The notes below the pieces were generated by a model. That model saw only the letters and a list, made by a program, of their open reading frames with translations. It did not search any database and was not told where the DNA came from. From Acidimicrobiales bacterium (GTDB lineage Bacteria; Actinomycetota; Acidimicrobiia; Acidimicrobiales; UBA8592): a stretch of 39,367 bases of DNA. Numbering within the stretch: the first letter of the stretch is position 1; every line of letters begins with the position of its first letter. The DNA lies in the NCBI GenBank assembly GCA_011523005.1, contig WTHU01000027.1, forward strand, positions 1 to 39,367, written 5' to 3'. Made by a program: the position numbers and the translations under genes. Below, piece after piece: positions 17,638 through 27,804 of the stretch.

Positions 17638-20210
17638 CTACTTTTGAACTGAATGGCAAAGAGGTTACGGTACAGGGTGACCATCCGCACTTGTTAGCGG
17701 CGTTAAGGGATGAATTGGGTATTCTATCCGCAAAAGATGGATGCTCTCCGTCTGGTCAGTGTGGTTGTTGCACAGTAATTATGGATGGGAAAGCCAGAAT
17801 TTCCTGCCAACTTTCAGCTGAGCGGGCAAATGGATCCACCATTCAGACTCTAGAGGGTCTGGATACAGAAGAAATTGACAAAATGGGGCAAGCGTTTGCA
17901 GCGTGCGGTGCCTTGCAGTGTGGATTTTGTACTCCAGGGATCATGATCAGGACGAAGGTACTTGTTGACAAAAAGGGACCTGAACTTGAAAGAGAGTACG
18001 CTGCGCGCCATTTAGGTGCTCATTTATGTAGATGCACCGGATACGTAAAGATTCTTGATGCTGTTGAGGCACTAGCTAAAGGAGAAATACCTGAAGAGAA
18101 GCATAGTGCGGGCATAGGAAGCAGACTGGTTAAGTATGAGGCTGAAGACCTTGCTATTGGTCGTCGCCCATTTATTGACGACATTCAGGTTGAGGGCCTT
18201 TTGCATGGCGCGTTTCTTCTCAGCGAGCATGCTCGGGCCGATGTTCTCTCGATTGACGCTTCTGAAGCGGAGAGCTTAGATGGGGTTGTGCGGGTTATTA
18301 CTGCCGCTGATGTACCTGGCGAACTTCGTGTGGGGCTTATTCATAAGGACTGGCCTGTGTTTATTCCTGTAGGTGGTAGAACTAGCTATTTAGGTGATGT
18401 GATCGCAATGGTGGTTGCTGAGACACGCGAGATAGCTCGAGCTGCTCGTGAATTGATTCGAGTCGAGTATGATGTCCTCCCCCCTATTACAAACCCTCTT
18501 GAGGCAATCAAGAGCGATGAAAATGCTGTGTGGAAATTAGACGGCAACGTTCTCTCAACTTCACATTACAAGCGGGGGTGCCCAGAAGACGTATGGAGCG
18601 ATTGTGCTCACATCGTAAGCGAAACTTTCCAGACTCAACGTGTTGACCATGCCTTTCTTGAGCCTGAATCTACTTTAGCTACTTTGACACCTGACGGTCA
18701 TTTATACGTCTATAGCGGTGGGCAAGGTATTTGGGACGACAGAAACGATATTTCACGAGTTCTTGATATCGGAACAGATGATGTGACTGTTGAGCTTATA
18801 TCCAATGGTGGAGCCTTCGGCGGCAAAGAGGATATGTCTAATCAGGCACAAACGGCACTCGCAGCATGGCTATTGAGAAAGCCTGTAAAAACTACTTTGA
18901 GTCGTGAGGAATCGTTCCTCATCCATACAAAACGTCACCCTATTCGTCTTGAATACAAGATAGGTTGCGATGAGAATGGAGAGCTCTTGGCTTTATCGGC
19001 AAGAATGGTTGGAGACTCCGGCCCCTATGCTTCCGTTGGGATGAAAGTACTTGAGCGAGCGGCGGGGCACGCCTCTGGGCCGTATGTGATTCCCAATATT
19101 GAAGTTGAAGCGATCGCCGCTAGAACCAATAATTCAGTTTGTGGCGCATTTCGTGGATTTGGGGCCAACCAAGCGCAATTTGCCATGGAAGGCGTGATGG
19201 ATAGATTGGCAGCAATGGTTGGAATTTCTGGTTGGGAGATTCGATCAAGGAACGTCGTTACACCAGGTGCAGTTTGGGGGCCGGGTCAAATAATGGACGA
19301 TGGTTGCTTGGGGGCAAGGGAATGTTTGGATGCTATAAAGCCTGCATACCTTGAGGCGATTGAGCAAGGTAAAGCCGTAGGTCTAGGTTTAGGACTTAAG
19401 AATTCGGGGCTAGGTAATGGATTTAAGGAGATAGCTAAGGCAGTTATTCACTTTACCGATACTGGTCGAATTGAAGTCCGCCACTGTTGGACTGAGATGG
19501 GTCAAGGCGTCCACACCGTAGCGTTACAAGTAGCAGCAGAGGAACTAGGAGTTGAGGCCGACCGCATTGATGTTCTAGTTGATACTTCTCGAGAATTAGG
19601 AGCTGGGCAAACAACTGGAAGTCGCGGAACATTGATGGGTGCCGGAGCTGTCGCTGATGCTTGCAAGAAAGCACTTGAAGGTGGCTGTCAGGTTGGTATT
19701 GATTATGAGGGCGAATACAGAGTTGATTGGACGAACTCGTTGAGTGAGGAGGTGGATAATCCAATAATTCATTCGACTTTTGGATACGCATCTCAAGTAG
19801 TGGTCATCGATAAGGAAACTGAAAAAATTGAAAAGGTTGTTGCTGCGCATGATGTGGGTAAGGCAATAAATCCACTTCTATGCGAGGGACAAATTGAGGG
19901 AGCCGTCCATATGGGTCTTGGATACGCACTTTCCGAAGGGTTTCCTTGTGATGAAGTTGGCCAACCAAGTAACCTCACTCTCAAAAGCCTGAGCATCATT
20001 CGACCGAAAGATATGCCAGATGTGGAAGTTATCCTTGTCGAGTCGCCACAGCCTAACTCCCCCTATGGAATAAAGGGAGTTGGAGAGATAGGTCTTGTCC
20101 CCACAGCAGGCGCCGTTGCAGCTGCGCTAAATGATTTAGACGGTATGTGGCGAAACGAATTGCCTATGGAAGACGAATCTAATCGTGAGCGGGCAGAGGC
20201 ATGGACCTGA
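17634..20210 (+). CDS. fused [2Fe-2S]-molybdopterin xanthine dehydrogenase-family protein, resembling the selenium-dependent XDH/XdhD type
   Basis: N-terminal KDGCSPSGQCGCCTVIMDGKARISC, LQCGFCTPG, HLCRCTGY fused to NGGAFGGKEDMSNQAQ, GAFRGFGANQAQFAME, SPYGIKGVGEIG. ATGA overlap with upstream gene. Confidence 0.88.
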   Translation: MTTFELNGKEVTVQGDHPHLLAALRDELGILSAKDGCSPSGQCGCCTVIMDGKARISCQLSAERANGSTIQTLEGLDTEEIDKMGQAFAACGALQCGFCTPGIMIRTKVLVDKKGPELEREYAARHLGAHLCRCTGYVKILDAVEALAKGEIPEEKHSAGIGSRLVKYEAEDLAIGRRPFIDDIQVEGLLHGAFLLSEHARADVLSIDASEAESLDGVVRVITAADVPGELRVGLIHKDWPVFIPVGGRTSYLGDVIAMVVAETREIARAARELIRVEYDVLPPITNPLEAIKSDENAVWKLDGNVLSTSHYKRGCPEDVWSDCAHIVSETFQTQRVDHAFLEPESTLATLTPDGHLYVYSGGQGIWDDRNDISRVLDIGTDDVTVELISNGGAFGGKEDMSNQAQTALAAWLLRKPVKTTLSREESFLIHTKRHPIRLEYKIGCDENGELLALSARMVGDSGPYASVGMKVLERAAGHASGPYVIPNIEVEAIAARTNNSVCGAFRGFGANQAQFAMEGVMDRLAAMVGISGWEIRSRNVVTPGAVWGPGQIMDDGCLGARECLDAIKPAYLEAIEQGKAVGLGLGLKNSGLGNGFKEIAKAVIHFTDTGRIEVRHCWTEMGQGVHTVALQVAAEELGVEADRIDVLVDTSRELGAGQTTGSRGTLMGAGAVADACKKALEGGCQVGIDYEGEYRVDWTNSLSEEVDNPIIHSTFGYASQVVVIDKETEKIEKVVAAHDVGKAINPLLCEGQIEGAVHMGLGYALSEGFPCDEVGQPSNLTLKSLSIIRPKDMPDVEVILVESPQPNSPYGIKGVGEIGLVPTAGAVAAALNDLDGMWRNELPMEDESNRERAEAWT

Positions 20211-21271
20211 ATGCAAATGAGACTTTTGGTTTAGTCTGCGCCCACCACCACCTCTATTCTTCATTAGCACGTGGAATGCCATCACCAGATAAATTACCAA
20301 GTTCTTTTGGAGATATTCTTAATTCGGTTTGGTGGAAACTTGATAGAGCATTAGATCTTGAAACTATCGAATGGTCGGCGAAATTAGGCGCTCTTGAAGC
20401 TTTGGAAAGAGGGACAACTTGCATAATCGATCATCACGAGTCTCCTAACGCTATTGAAGGTTCATTGTCTGTTATTCAGAACGCTTGCCGTGAGCTTGGG
20501 GTACGAGTCAATACGTGTTACGGAGTAACTGATAGAAATTGCAATGACTTTTCCACCGATATGGCTATGACTGAAGAAGCCAGACGTGGATTAGAAGAAA
20601 ATAGGAGATTTCTTCAAGAGGGTGGTCTGGGTATGGTTGGCATTCATTCCGCTTTCACTTGCACTGATGAAACACTTAATGCTGCTGCACAACTTGCATC
20701 TGACATGGGTGTAGGCGTTCATGTTCATGTAGCCGAAGGAGATTTAGATGCCATTTCGTGGAGGCGACTGCAGCAGCATTCCTCTGATGATTGGATTCTT
20801 GTCCACGGAGTTCTTCTCCCTGATAAGCATCAACTTCGCGGAATAATTATTCATAACCCGAGATCAAATATGAATAACAGCGTAGGGTACGCGGATCCGA
20901 CACGATTTGAGAACCGAGTTGGCTTGGGAACTGACGGTATAGGGGCCGATATGCTCGAGGAGTTTCGCATTGGATATGCGCGACTTCGAGAATTTAACGT
21001 AGAGGAATCGCCGGAAACAGTCTGGAAAATGCTTGATGTGAATACCGCTTTATTTCCTGAGTGTCGTCAGGATAAAGTCACGTGGTCATACAAAGAAATG
21101 GACCCATGGCATCTTGCATTTACCAGTGGTGTTCGACCCGTTCAGATAGAAATTGATGGAAAGCATATAATGAGAAATGGCGAATTCCTCGACATTGATT
21201 CCGCTGAAATACGAGCTAAAGCTGGTGAAGCAGCAGAAAAGCTCTTTAAAAAAATAAAGGAGCTAGTATGA
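20201..21271 (+). CDS. ssnA: SsnA-like amidohydrolase, short form lacking the usual N-terminal beta-domain
   Basis: [94 protein letters not shown] resemble E. coli SsnA. Confidence 0.85.
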   Translation: MDLNANETFGLVCAHHHLYSSLARGMPSPDKLPSSFGDILNSVWWKLDRALDLETIEWSAKLGALEALERGTTCIIDHHESPNAIEGSLSVIQNACRELGVRVNTCYGVTDRNCNDFSTDMAMTEEARRGLEENRRFLQEGGLGMVGIHSAFTCTDETLNAAAQLASDMGVGVHVHVAEGDLDAISWRRLQQHSSDDWILVHGVLLPDKHQLRGIIIHNPRSNMNNSVGYADPTRFENRVGLGTDGIGADMLEEFRIGYARLREFNVEESPETVWKMLDVNTALFPECRQDKVTWSYKEMDPWHLAFTSGVRPVQIEIDGKHIMRNGEFLDIDSAEIRAKAGEAAEKLFKKIKELV

Positions 21272-22275
21272 CACAACCTGTCGGTCTATATCTGCAGGAT
21301 GCACATTCGATTGAAGAGGCAATAGGCTTTGCTCAAGCCGCTGAAGCAAAAGGTTTTGAGTCGGTCTGGCAAGCTGATTCAAGGCTCGTGCGTGAGTGCT
21401 GTGTTCCTATGGCAGCATTTGCTGCGAAGACATCGAGCGTAAAAATCGGCAGTGGAGTGATTGATTGTTGGACAAGAAATCCGGCACGAATCGCATCAAC
21501 ATTTTCAACTCTTGATGACTTAGCACCTGGAAGAATCATTCTAGGTATTGGAGCCTGGTGGGATCCCTTAGCATCAAAAGTAGGAGTTGACCGCAAAAGG
21601 CCACTTAGAGTTATGCGAGAAGTTGTTGAGTCAGTGCGCGCTTTACTGCTTTGCGATGGGCCTGTCACCTACCAAGGCGATTACGTTCAATTAGATGGTG
21701 TTGAGCTTGACTATATTCACCAAGAACGAGTTGCTAAAGACGTCCCGATCTACATTGGCGCAACCGGCATGAAAATGATGGAACTAACAGGAAAGATTGG
21801 TGATGGTGTTGTCTTAAACTACATGGTTGAACCAGCATATAACCTGAGAGCAATGGAGGCGTTGGAGAAGGGTGCCCGATCAGTTGGTAAAGATCTGGAC
21901 GATATTGATCGCCCTCAGCTTATCGTCTGTTCTGTAGACGAGGATCGGCAAGCTGCCCTTGATGCAGCCCGTTTGCTCCTGACCCAATATCTTGGGCAAC
22001 AACCCCACATCATGGCTGCAAGTGGAGTCAGCGAGGAATTACTGAATGAAATTCATCAGGTTTTATCTTGGCCTGCTACCAATGAAGAGGTAAAAGCAGC
22101 TTCCAAGCTAGTACCAGATGATGTTGTTCAACGCTGTACAGCATCGGGAACACCGGAAGAAGCGAAGGCCAAAGTGAAAGAATACCTTGATGCTGGTTGC
22201 ACCTCCCCTATTCTCTACCCTTTGGGGCCTGATGTTCAGTTAATGATTGATTCTTTTTCGGACTGGAAACCTTAG
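21268..22275 (+). CDS. LLM-class (putatively F420-dependent) oxidoreductase
   Basis: [84 protein letters not shown]. Confidence 0.88.
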   Translation: MTQPVGLYLQDAHSIEEAIGFAQAAEAKGFESVWQADSRLVRECCVPMAAFAAKTSSVKIGSGVIDCWTRNPARIASTFSTLDDLAPGRIILGIGAWWDPLASKVGVDRKRPLRVMREVVESVRALLLCDGPVTYQGDYVQLDGVELDYIHQERVAKDVPIYIGATGMKMMELTGKIGDGVVLNYMVEPAYNLRAMEALEKGARSVGKDLDDIDRPQLIVCSVDEDRQAALDAARLLLTQYLGQQPHIMAASGVSEELLNEIHQVLSWPATNEEVKAASKLVPDDVVQRCTASGTPEEAKAKVKEYLDAGCTSPILYPLGPDVQLMIDSFSDWKP

Positions 22276-22326
22276 AAATTAAATATCCATATCGCACTTG
22301 TCTAGGGAGTGCAGTAATGTCCGTTT

Positions 22327-23772
22327 ATGACATTAAACGATAGTGAACTAAGTCGTCTTGATAGTTGCGGACTAGCAGAAGTAATCCGCTCGGGTGATGT
22401 GTCGCCCGTTGAAGCGGTTCAAGCTTCTATTGATCGTATTCAGAAGCTAGACGGCGAATTAAATGCCGTGGTAACTGAGCGATTTGAGAGAGCTCTTGAT
22501 GACGCTGCTGGTGACATACCTGATGGGCCCTTCAAAGGTGTTCCTTTCATATTAAAAGATCTTTGGACATCAAGTGCCAATGAACCGATGCATCTGGGGA
22601 ATAAAGCGTTAAAGGAAATTAACTATATCTCTCCTGTGGAGTCTGATTTGGCAAGAAGGTATAGGGAGGCAGGTTTCATTGTCGTTGGTAGGTCTAATAC
22701 TCCAGAGTTTGGACTTGTCGGAACGACTGAACCTGAGTCTTATGGCCCCTCACGTAATCCTTGGAACACCGACTATGGAACTGGAGGGTCCAGTGGAGGA
22801 GCGGCTGCTGCTGTGGCGTCTGGAATGGTCCCATCAGCTAATGCCAGTGACGGTGGTGGAAGTATTCGTATTCCAGCTGCAATGTGTGGCCTTGTTGGCT
22901 TAAAACCTAGCCGTGGACGTGTACCTATGGGACCGATGCAGGAAGAATGGGGGCTCTCCATACAGCATGTAGTTTGCCATTCTATGAGAGATGCCGCTGG
23001 CATACTTGACGCAACCGCAATCCCCACAATGGGCGATGGTGTAGTTGCTCCAAACTATGGGCAACCGTATATCAATCAAGTTGGCGCCGCACCCGGTAAG
23101 TTAAGAATTGGGTTATGGAATGAATCACCTCGAGAAGATTTAGAGATTCACCCTGATTGTCAGCGTTTAACTCGGGACACTGCTGAATTACTTGAAAAGT
23201 TAGGACATATTGTTGAAGAGGCTCACCCTGCTGTGCTTGATGACCCTGCGATTGGTGGACGCTTCAGCGCTATTTGGATGGCTGGAGCGAACTTAACACT
23301 CAAAAACCTTTCAAAAATTTTGCAGCGGGAAGTGACTGTTGATGATGTTGAAATTGGAACTTGGTTAATGGCGCAGGTTGGAGCAAAAACATCGGGCTTA
23401 GATGTGCTTCAGGCTCAAGCTGATATGGGCTCTATGCGTCGCTCGACGCTTGAGTGGTGGGAGAATGGGTGGGACCTCTTACTAACCCCTACTACTCTTG
23501 TTCCTCCTCCACTGGTTGGTGAACTTGTATCAACCGAGGATGAGCCAATGAGGAATTCGCTCAGGTCAATTCCATATGCAGCTTTCACATCTCCATTCAA
23601 CGCTACTGGTCAGCCTGCTATTTCTTTACCCACAGGGTTTTCTTCAGATGGCTTGCCGATAGGAGTGCAACTAGTCGCAGCATATGGGCGTGAAGATCTC
23701 CTGATTCAAGTTGGGTCGCAGCTGGAGAGCGAGATTCAATGGAGCAATAACCGAGCTCCCATACATGCCTGA
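22327..23772 (+). CDS. amidase (amidase-signature family)
   Basis: GVPFILKDLW, GRSNTPEFGLVGTTEPESYGPSRNPWNTDYGTGGSSGGAAAAVASGMVPSANASDGGGSIRIPAAMCGLVGLKPSRGRVP. Confidence 0.95.
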   Translation: MTLNDSELSRLDSCGLAEVIRSGDVSPVEAVQASIDRIQKLDGELNAVVTERFERALDDAAGDIPDGPFKGVPFILKDLWTSSANEPMHLGNKALKEINYISPVESDLARRYREAGFIVVGRSNTPEFGLVGTTEPESYGPSRNPWNTDYGTGGSSGGAAAAVASGMVPSANASDGGGSIRIPAAMCGLVGLKPSRGRVPMGPMQEEWGLSIQHVVCHSMRDAAGILDATAIPTMGDGVVAPNYGQPYINQVGAAPGKLRIGLWNESPREDLEIHPDCQRLTRDTAELLEKLGHIVEEAHPAVLDDPAIGGRFSAIWMAGANLTLKNLSKILQREVTVDDVEIGTWLMAQVGAKTSGLDVLQAQADMGSMRRSTLEWWENGWDLLLTPTTLVPPPLVGELVSTEDEPMRNSLRSIPYAAFTSPFNATGQPAISLPTGFSSDGLPIGVQLVAAYGREDLLIQVGSQLESEIQWSNNRAPIHA

Positions 23773-23830
23773 TAATTGCCGAGGTATTATTGACTTTATC
23801 TGAAACCTACTAACCATGTAAGCTCACATC

Positions 23831-24196
23831 ATGGCAAAAAATGTTTTGGGTACTGAGCTTCAGGACTGTAGCCATGATCCTTTGACGGGATATTACCGAA
23901 ATGGTTGTTGCGATACTGGTCCTGGTGATATGGGGGTCCATACGGTATGCGCAATTATGACTGAGGAATTTCTTGCATTCTCTAAGGAGGCTGGAAATGA
24001 CCTCTCAACGCCAATGCCGGAATATGGCTTTTCCGGTTTGAAGCCTGGAGATCAGTGGTGCCTTTGTGCGTCTCGCTGGCAGGAAGCTTTCTTAGCTGGG
24101 AAAGCTCCAAAAGTGCGTTTGGAGTCGACTCATATGGCGACACTTGAGTGGGCTAGCTTGCAAGATTTAAAGAAATACGAATTTCCACAGCAATAG
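23831..24196 (+). CDS. DUF2237 family protein
   Basis: NVLGTELQDCSHDPLTGYYRNGCCDTGPGDMGVHTVCAIMTEEFLAFSKEAGNDLSTPMPEYGFSGLKPGDQWCLCASRW. Confidence 0.88.
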   Translation: MAKNVLGTELQDCSHDPLTGYYRNGCCDTGPGDMGVHTVCAIMTEEFLAFSKEAGNDLSTPMPEYGFSGLKPGDQWCLCASRWQEAFLAGKAPKVRLESTHMATLEWASLQDLKKYEFPQQ

Positions 24197-24249
24197 TCAA
24201 AAGTAGTCGGATTATCTCTTCATTTGATTACCCCTGCTAGGTTTAATAC

Positions 24250-25548
24250 GTGCCGAGAACTGTTATACGAGGAGCGAGATACCCCGGAGATCTAGCCTTT
24301 GAGGATGGAATAATTACCGAACTTGGGGTAGTTGATCAGAAGGATAGCGATGTGGAGCTTCGATATGATGACGCCATCATTACCCCCGGTTTGATTAATA
24401 CGCACCATCATTTGTATCAGTGGATGACAAGAGGAATTGCAACGGGTTGTAACCTTTTTGAGTGGCTCCAAACCCTTTATCCAGTATGGAAGAAAATGGA
24501 CGTAGAGGATGTCTATTCAGCTGCGGTTGTTGGTTTAGGGGAATTAGCATTAAGTGGCTGTACTACTGCGTTTGATCATCATTACGTAGTTCCGGATGGT
24601 GATGATTCGGTTTTCGATGTAATTGTGGATGCAGCAAAACTTGTTGGGATACGTATTTTCCTTAGTAGAGGTTCTATGGATCTTGGGGAAGCAAACGGTG
24701 GTCTTCCGCCAGATAATTTGGTTGAGGAGCGAGATTCAATACTTGCTTCTACAGAACGTATAATCTCCAGTCACCATGATGGCGATATGGTGAATATTGT
24801 TGTCGCTCCTTGTAGCCCTTTTTCTGTGACAGAAGGTTTGATGATTGATTCTGCTAGCCTCGCTCGTAAACACGGACTTCGGCTTCATACTCATTTATGT
24901 GAAACCATTGACGAGCAGGAACACTGCATAGAACGATTTGGGAAGAGACCGGCTGAACAGTTATTTGAGTGGGGATGGACTGGGGATGATGTTTGGTTTG
25001 CACATGGAATTCACTTTTCAGAGAAGGAGATTACGTTACTTGGAGAGGAAGGAACAGGAGTTGCGCATTGTCCCTCATCAAACGCCCGACTCGCTGCCGG
25101 CATGTGTCCCGTCACTGATCTTCTGCAAGCGAATGTTCCGGTTGGACTTGGAGTGGATGGAGTTGCCAGCAATGAGGTGGGCGGGCTCTTCCCCGAGTTA
25201 AGACAAGCTCTTTATACCGCTCGCTTGAGAGAAATGCGCCCGGATGCCTTAATGCCTAGGGACGTTCTCGATCTTGGAACATCCGGTGGTGCCAGGTGCC
25301 TAGGGGCGTCAAAATCAGGTAAGTTAGCTGTCGGATTCAATGCAGATTTTGCAGTGTGGGACGTATCTGATCTAGCCGGCGTTCGAGATCCAATTTCCGG
25401 TCTAGTTTTAGGTCCTGACAGGAAGGTTCTTGATCTTTTCGTTGGTGGCAAGCAAGTAGTTAAAGACGGAGAACTTCTTGGTTTTAGTCTTTCTGATGCT
25501 CATAAATCGCTGTCAAAGCGCTCTAAACGCTTATGGGAACACACTTAA
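24250..25548 (+). CDS. 8-oxoguanine deaminase-like amidohydrolase
   Basis: NTHHHLYQWMTRGIATGCNLFEWLQTLYPVWKKM, SRGSMDLGEANGGLPPD, HTHLCET, HCPSSNARLAAGMCPV, GLGVDGVASNE. Confidence 0.78.
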   Translation: MPRTVIRGARYPGDLAFEDGIITELGVVDQKDSDVELRYDDAIITPGLINTHHHLYQWMTRGIATGCNLFEWLQTLYPVWKKMDVEDVYSAAVVGLGELALSGCTTAFDHHYVVPDGDDSVFDVIVDAAKLVGIRIFLSRGSMDLGEANGGLPPDNLVEERDSILASTERIISSHHDGDMVNIVVAPCSPFSVTEGLMIDSASLARKHGLRLHTHLCETIDEQEHCIERFGKRPAEQLFEWGWTGDDVWFAHGIHFSEKEITLLGEEGTGVAHCPSSNARLAAGMCPVTDLLQANVPVGLGVDGVASNEVGGLFPELRQALYTARLREMRPDALMPRDVLDLGTSGGARCLGASKSGKLAVGFNADFAVWDVSDLAGVRDPISGLVLGPDRKVLDLFVGGKQVVKDGELLGFSLSDAHKSLSKRSKRLWEHT

Positions 25549-25620
25549 AATCACAGTTTTTATTTCGTGTTCCTAGAGATATTGCATAAATACAGTTAAA
25601 TATGGCGCTAACCTCATGCT

Positions 25621-26391
25621 ATGGGAGGAATGTACGAAGACCTTAAAGGGCCAGAAATTTCGAGTGTTTTATCAGAATCTTCAATAATTCTTCTTCCTGT
25701 AGGAGCTATTGAACAGCACGGACCTCACTTACCTATGTCTGTTGACCGTGTCATTGCTGAAGAGACTGCTAAAGCCATAGTTGATCAATGTGGCGATGAT
25801 TTGGATATTTGGCTGCTTCCGACGCTTTCTATTTCAAAATCAAATGAACATAACTGGTCTGAAGGAACGATTTCGCTACGATATGAAACCCTCATGGCGA
25901 TTCTGCATGATATTGGGGAGTCCCTGAGTAAAACCAGCGCAAAAAAATTGGTTTTGTTGAACGGACATGGCGGAAACACGACGTTACTGAATACTGCCCT
26001 TCGTGAATTACGACTAAATCATTCCCTTGAAACTTTCTTGATACACCCAGCTCTACCCCCTGCCTACGGTGGATCATCGACTGAAGACGAACTAGGTATG
26101 GGAATACATGGTGGCAGGGACGAAACTTCGGTATTTATGTTTTTGAGGCCAGATCTGGTTAACTTGAGCAAAGCTGAACGAAGAGTTCCTGAACAGCTTG
26201 CTAAAAATAAGCATGTGAAGTTTGGAGGTTCCGTGTCATTTGGGTGGTTATCGAATGATTTTCATGAGGACGGGTATATTGGCGACCCGACAGGGGCCTC
26301 ACCTGAACTAGGTGAAAAGTTATTTAATGCCGCAGTTGAGTCTCTTTGCGAAGCTTTGAGTGAGATCAAATCCTTTAAGTTCAAAGAGTAG
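25621..26391 (+). CDS. creatininase family amidohydrolase
   Basis: ILLPVGAIEQHGPHLPMSVDRVIAEE, NGHGGNTTLLNTALREL, HGGRDETSVFMFLRPDLV. Confidence 0.9.
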   Translation: MGGMYEDLKGPEISSVLSESSIILLPVGAIEQHGPHLPMSVDRVIAEETAKAIVDQCGDDLDIWLLPTLSISKSNEHNWSEGTISLRYETLMAILHDIGESLSKTSAKKLVLLNGHGGNTTLLNTALRELRLNHSLETFLIHPALPPAYGGSSTEDELGMGIHGGRDETSVFMFLRPDLVNLSKAERRVPEQLAKNKHVKFGGSVSFGWLSNDFHEDGYIGDPTGASPELGEKLFNAAVESLCEALSEIKSFKFKE

Positions 26392-27804
26392 ATGATGAGG
26401 CTAATTCGCGGAGGAACAGTCGTTAACGCAAACCATACTGGGCGTTATGAGGTACTGATAGCAGGCGAAAAGATAGCTGCGTTAATTGACCCTAATAGTG
26501 ACATGTTGGATTCTGTAGAGAGCTGGGATTGTGAAATAATAAATGCTTCGGGGAAATACGTAATCCCAGGAGGCGTAGATTCCCATGTCCACCTTCAACT
26601 ACCTATGTCTGATGAGGCAACGTCCAGTGACACGTTTGAATCTGGGACGCAAGCTGCAGCTTGGGGTGGAACTACTACTGTTATTGATTTCGCAGGGCAG
26701 ATAAAAGGTTCTTCGGTACCAGATGCAATAGAGTCTCGTCTAGCTGAAGCTGAGGGACAATGCGCAATTGATTATTCTCTTCACCTTTCGGTTGGTGACG
26801 TTCATACACAATCGTTAATTGATATTCGAAACACTGTTGACTCAGGGATTACAAGTTTTAAGCTATTTATGGCATATCCGGATGCCTGGTATTCCGATGA
26901 TGGCCAAATACTGCAGGTAATGCAATTAGCAGCTGAAACAGGTTCCATGATTATGATGCACGCTGAGAACGGTATTGCTATCGACGTATTGAGAGAACAA
27001 GCCGCTACTCAAGGGAAACTAGGTTCAGTTTGGCATGGGCGAACCCGTCCACCAGAACTAGAAGGAGAAGCAACCCACAGGGCAATACAGTTAGCTGTAG
27101 TTGCGGGAGCTCCGTTGTATATCGTTCATTTGTCCTCAGTGAATGCGTTAAAAGAAGTTTCTCGGGCGCGTGATGAAGGTCGTAACGTGTTTGCTGAAAC
27201 TTGCCCCCAATACCTATATCTGACACTGGAAGAACACCTAGATCAAACAGGTATTGACGGTCTAAGACATATCTGTTCTCCTCCTCTTCGTTCGTCGGCG
27301 GAAAATCATCAGGATAACTTATGGATGGGTCTCAGAACAGATGATTTATCTGTGGTCGCAACTGACCACTGCCCATTCTGTGATGCAGAAAAACTCTTGG
27401 GGGCTGAAGATTTCAGAGATACACCGAACGGCTTAGGAGTCATTGAGCACCGCATGGATCTCCTATATCAAGGAGTTCTAACAGGGGAAATCACCTTGCA
27501 GAGGTGGGTTGAGTTATGTTCAACCACCCCAGCTCGACTTTTTGGACTTCAAGGAAGAAAGGGCATTATTGCTCCGGGCGCTGATGCCGATATTGTGATT
27601 TTCAACCCGAAAACGGAACATGTTCTTGGAGCTAGCACCCACCATATGTCAATTGATTATTCCGTTTGGGAAGGCATCAAAGTTCAAGGTCAATCAGAAA
27701 GCGTAATTAGCCGGGGTTCATTTGTAATTCGAGACAGGAATTTTGTTGGTAAGTCTGGACACGGAGAGTTTCTGAAACGTTCCCTTCCGGAACCGTTGCG
27801 TTAG
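26392..27804 (+). CDS. dihydropyrimidinase / D-hydantoinase
   Basis: YVIPGGVDSHVHLQLPM, GTQAAAWGGTTTVIDFA, SFKLFMAYPDAWYSDDGQI, HAENG, YIVHLSSVNAL, ETCPQYLYL, VVATDHCPF. Confidence 0.92.
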   Translation: MMRLIRGGTVVNANHTGRYEVLIAGEKIAALIDPNSDMLDSVESWDCEIINASGKYVIPGGVDSHVHLQLPMSDEATSSDTFESGTQAAAWGGTTTVIDFAGQIKGSSVPDAIESRLAEAEGQCAIDYSLHLSVGDVHTQSLIDIRNTVDSGITSFKLFMAYPDAWYSDDGQILQVMQLAAETGSMIMMHAENGIAIDVLREQAATQGKLGSVWHGRTRPPELEGEATHRAIQLAVVAGAPLYIVHLSSVNALKEVSRARDEGRNVFAETCPQYLYLTLEEHLDQTGIDGLRHICSPPLRSSAENHQDNLWMGLRTDDLSVVATDHCPFCDAEKLLGAEDFRDTPNGLGVIEHRMDLLYQGVLTGEITLQRWVELCSTTPARLFGLQGRKGIIAPGADADIVIFNPKTEHVLGASTHHMSIDYSVWEGIKVQGQSESVISRGSFVIRDRNFVGKSGHGEFLKRSLPEPLR

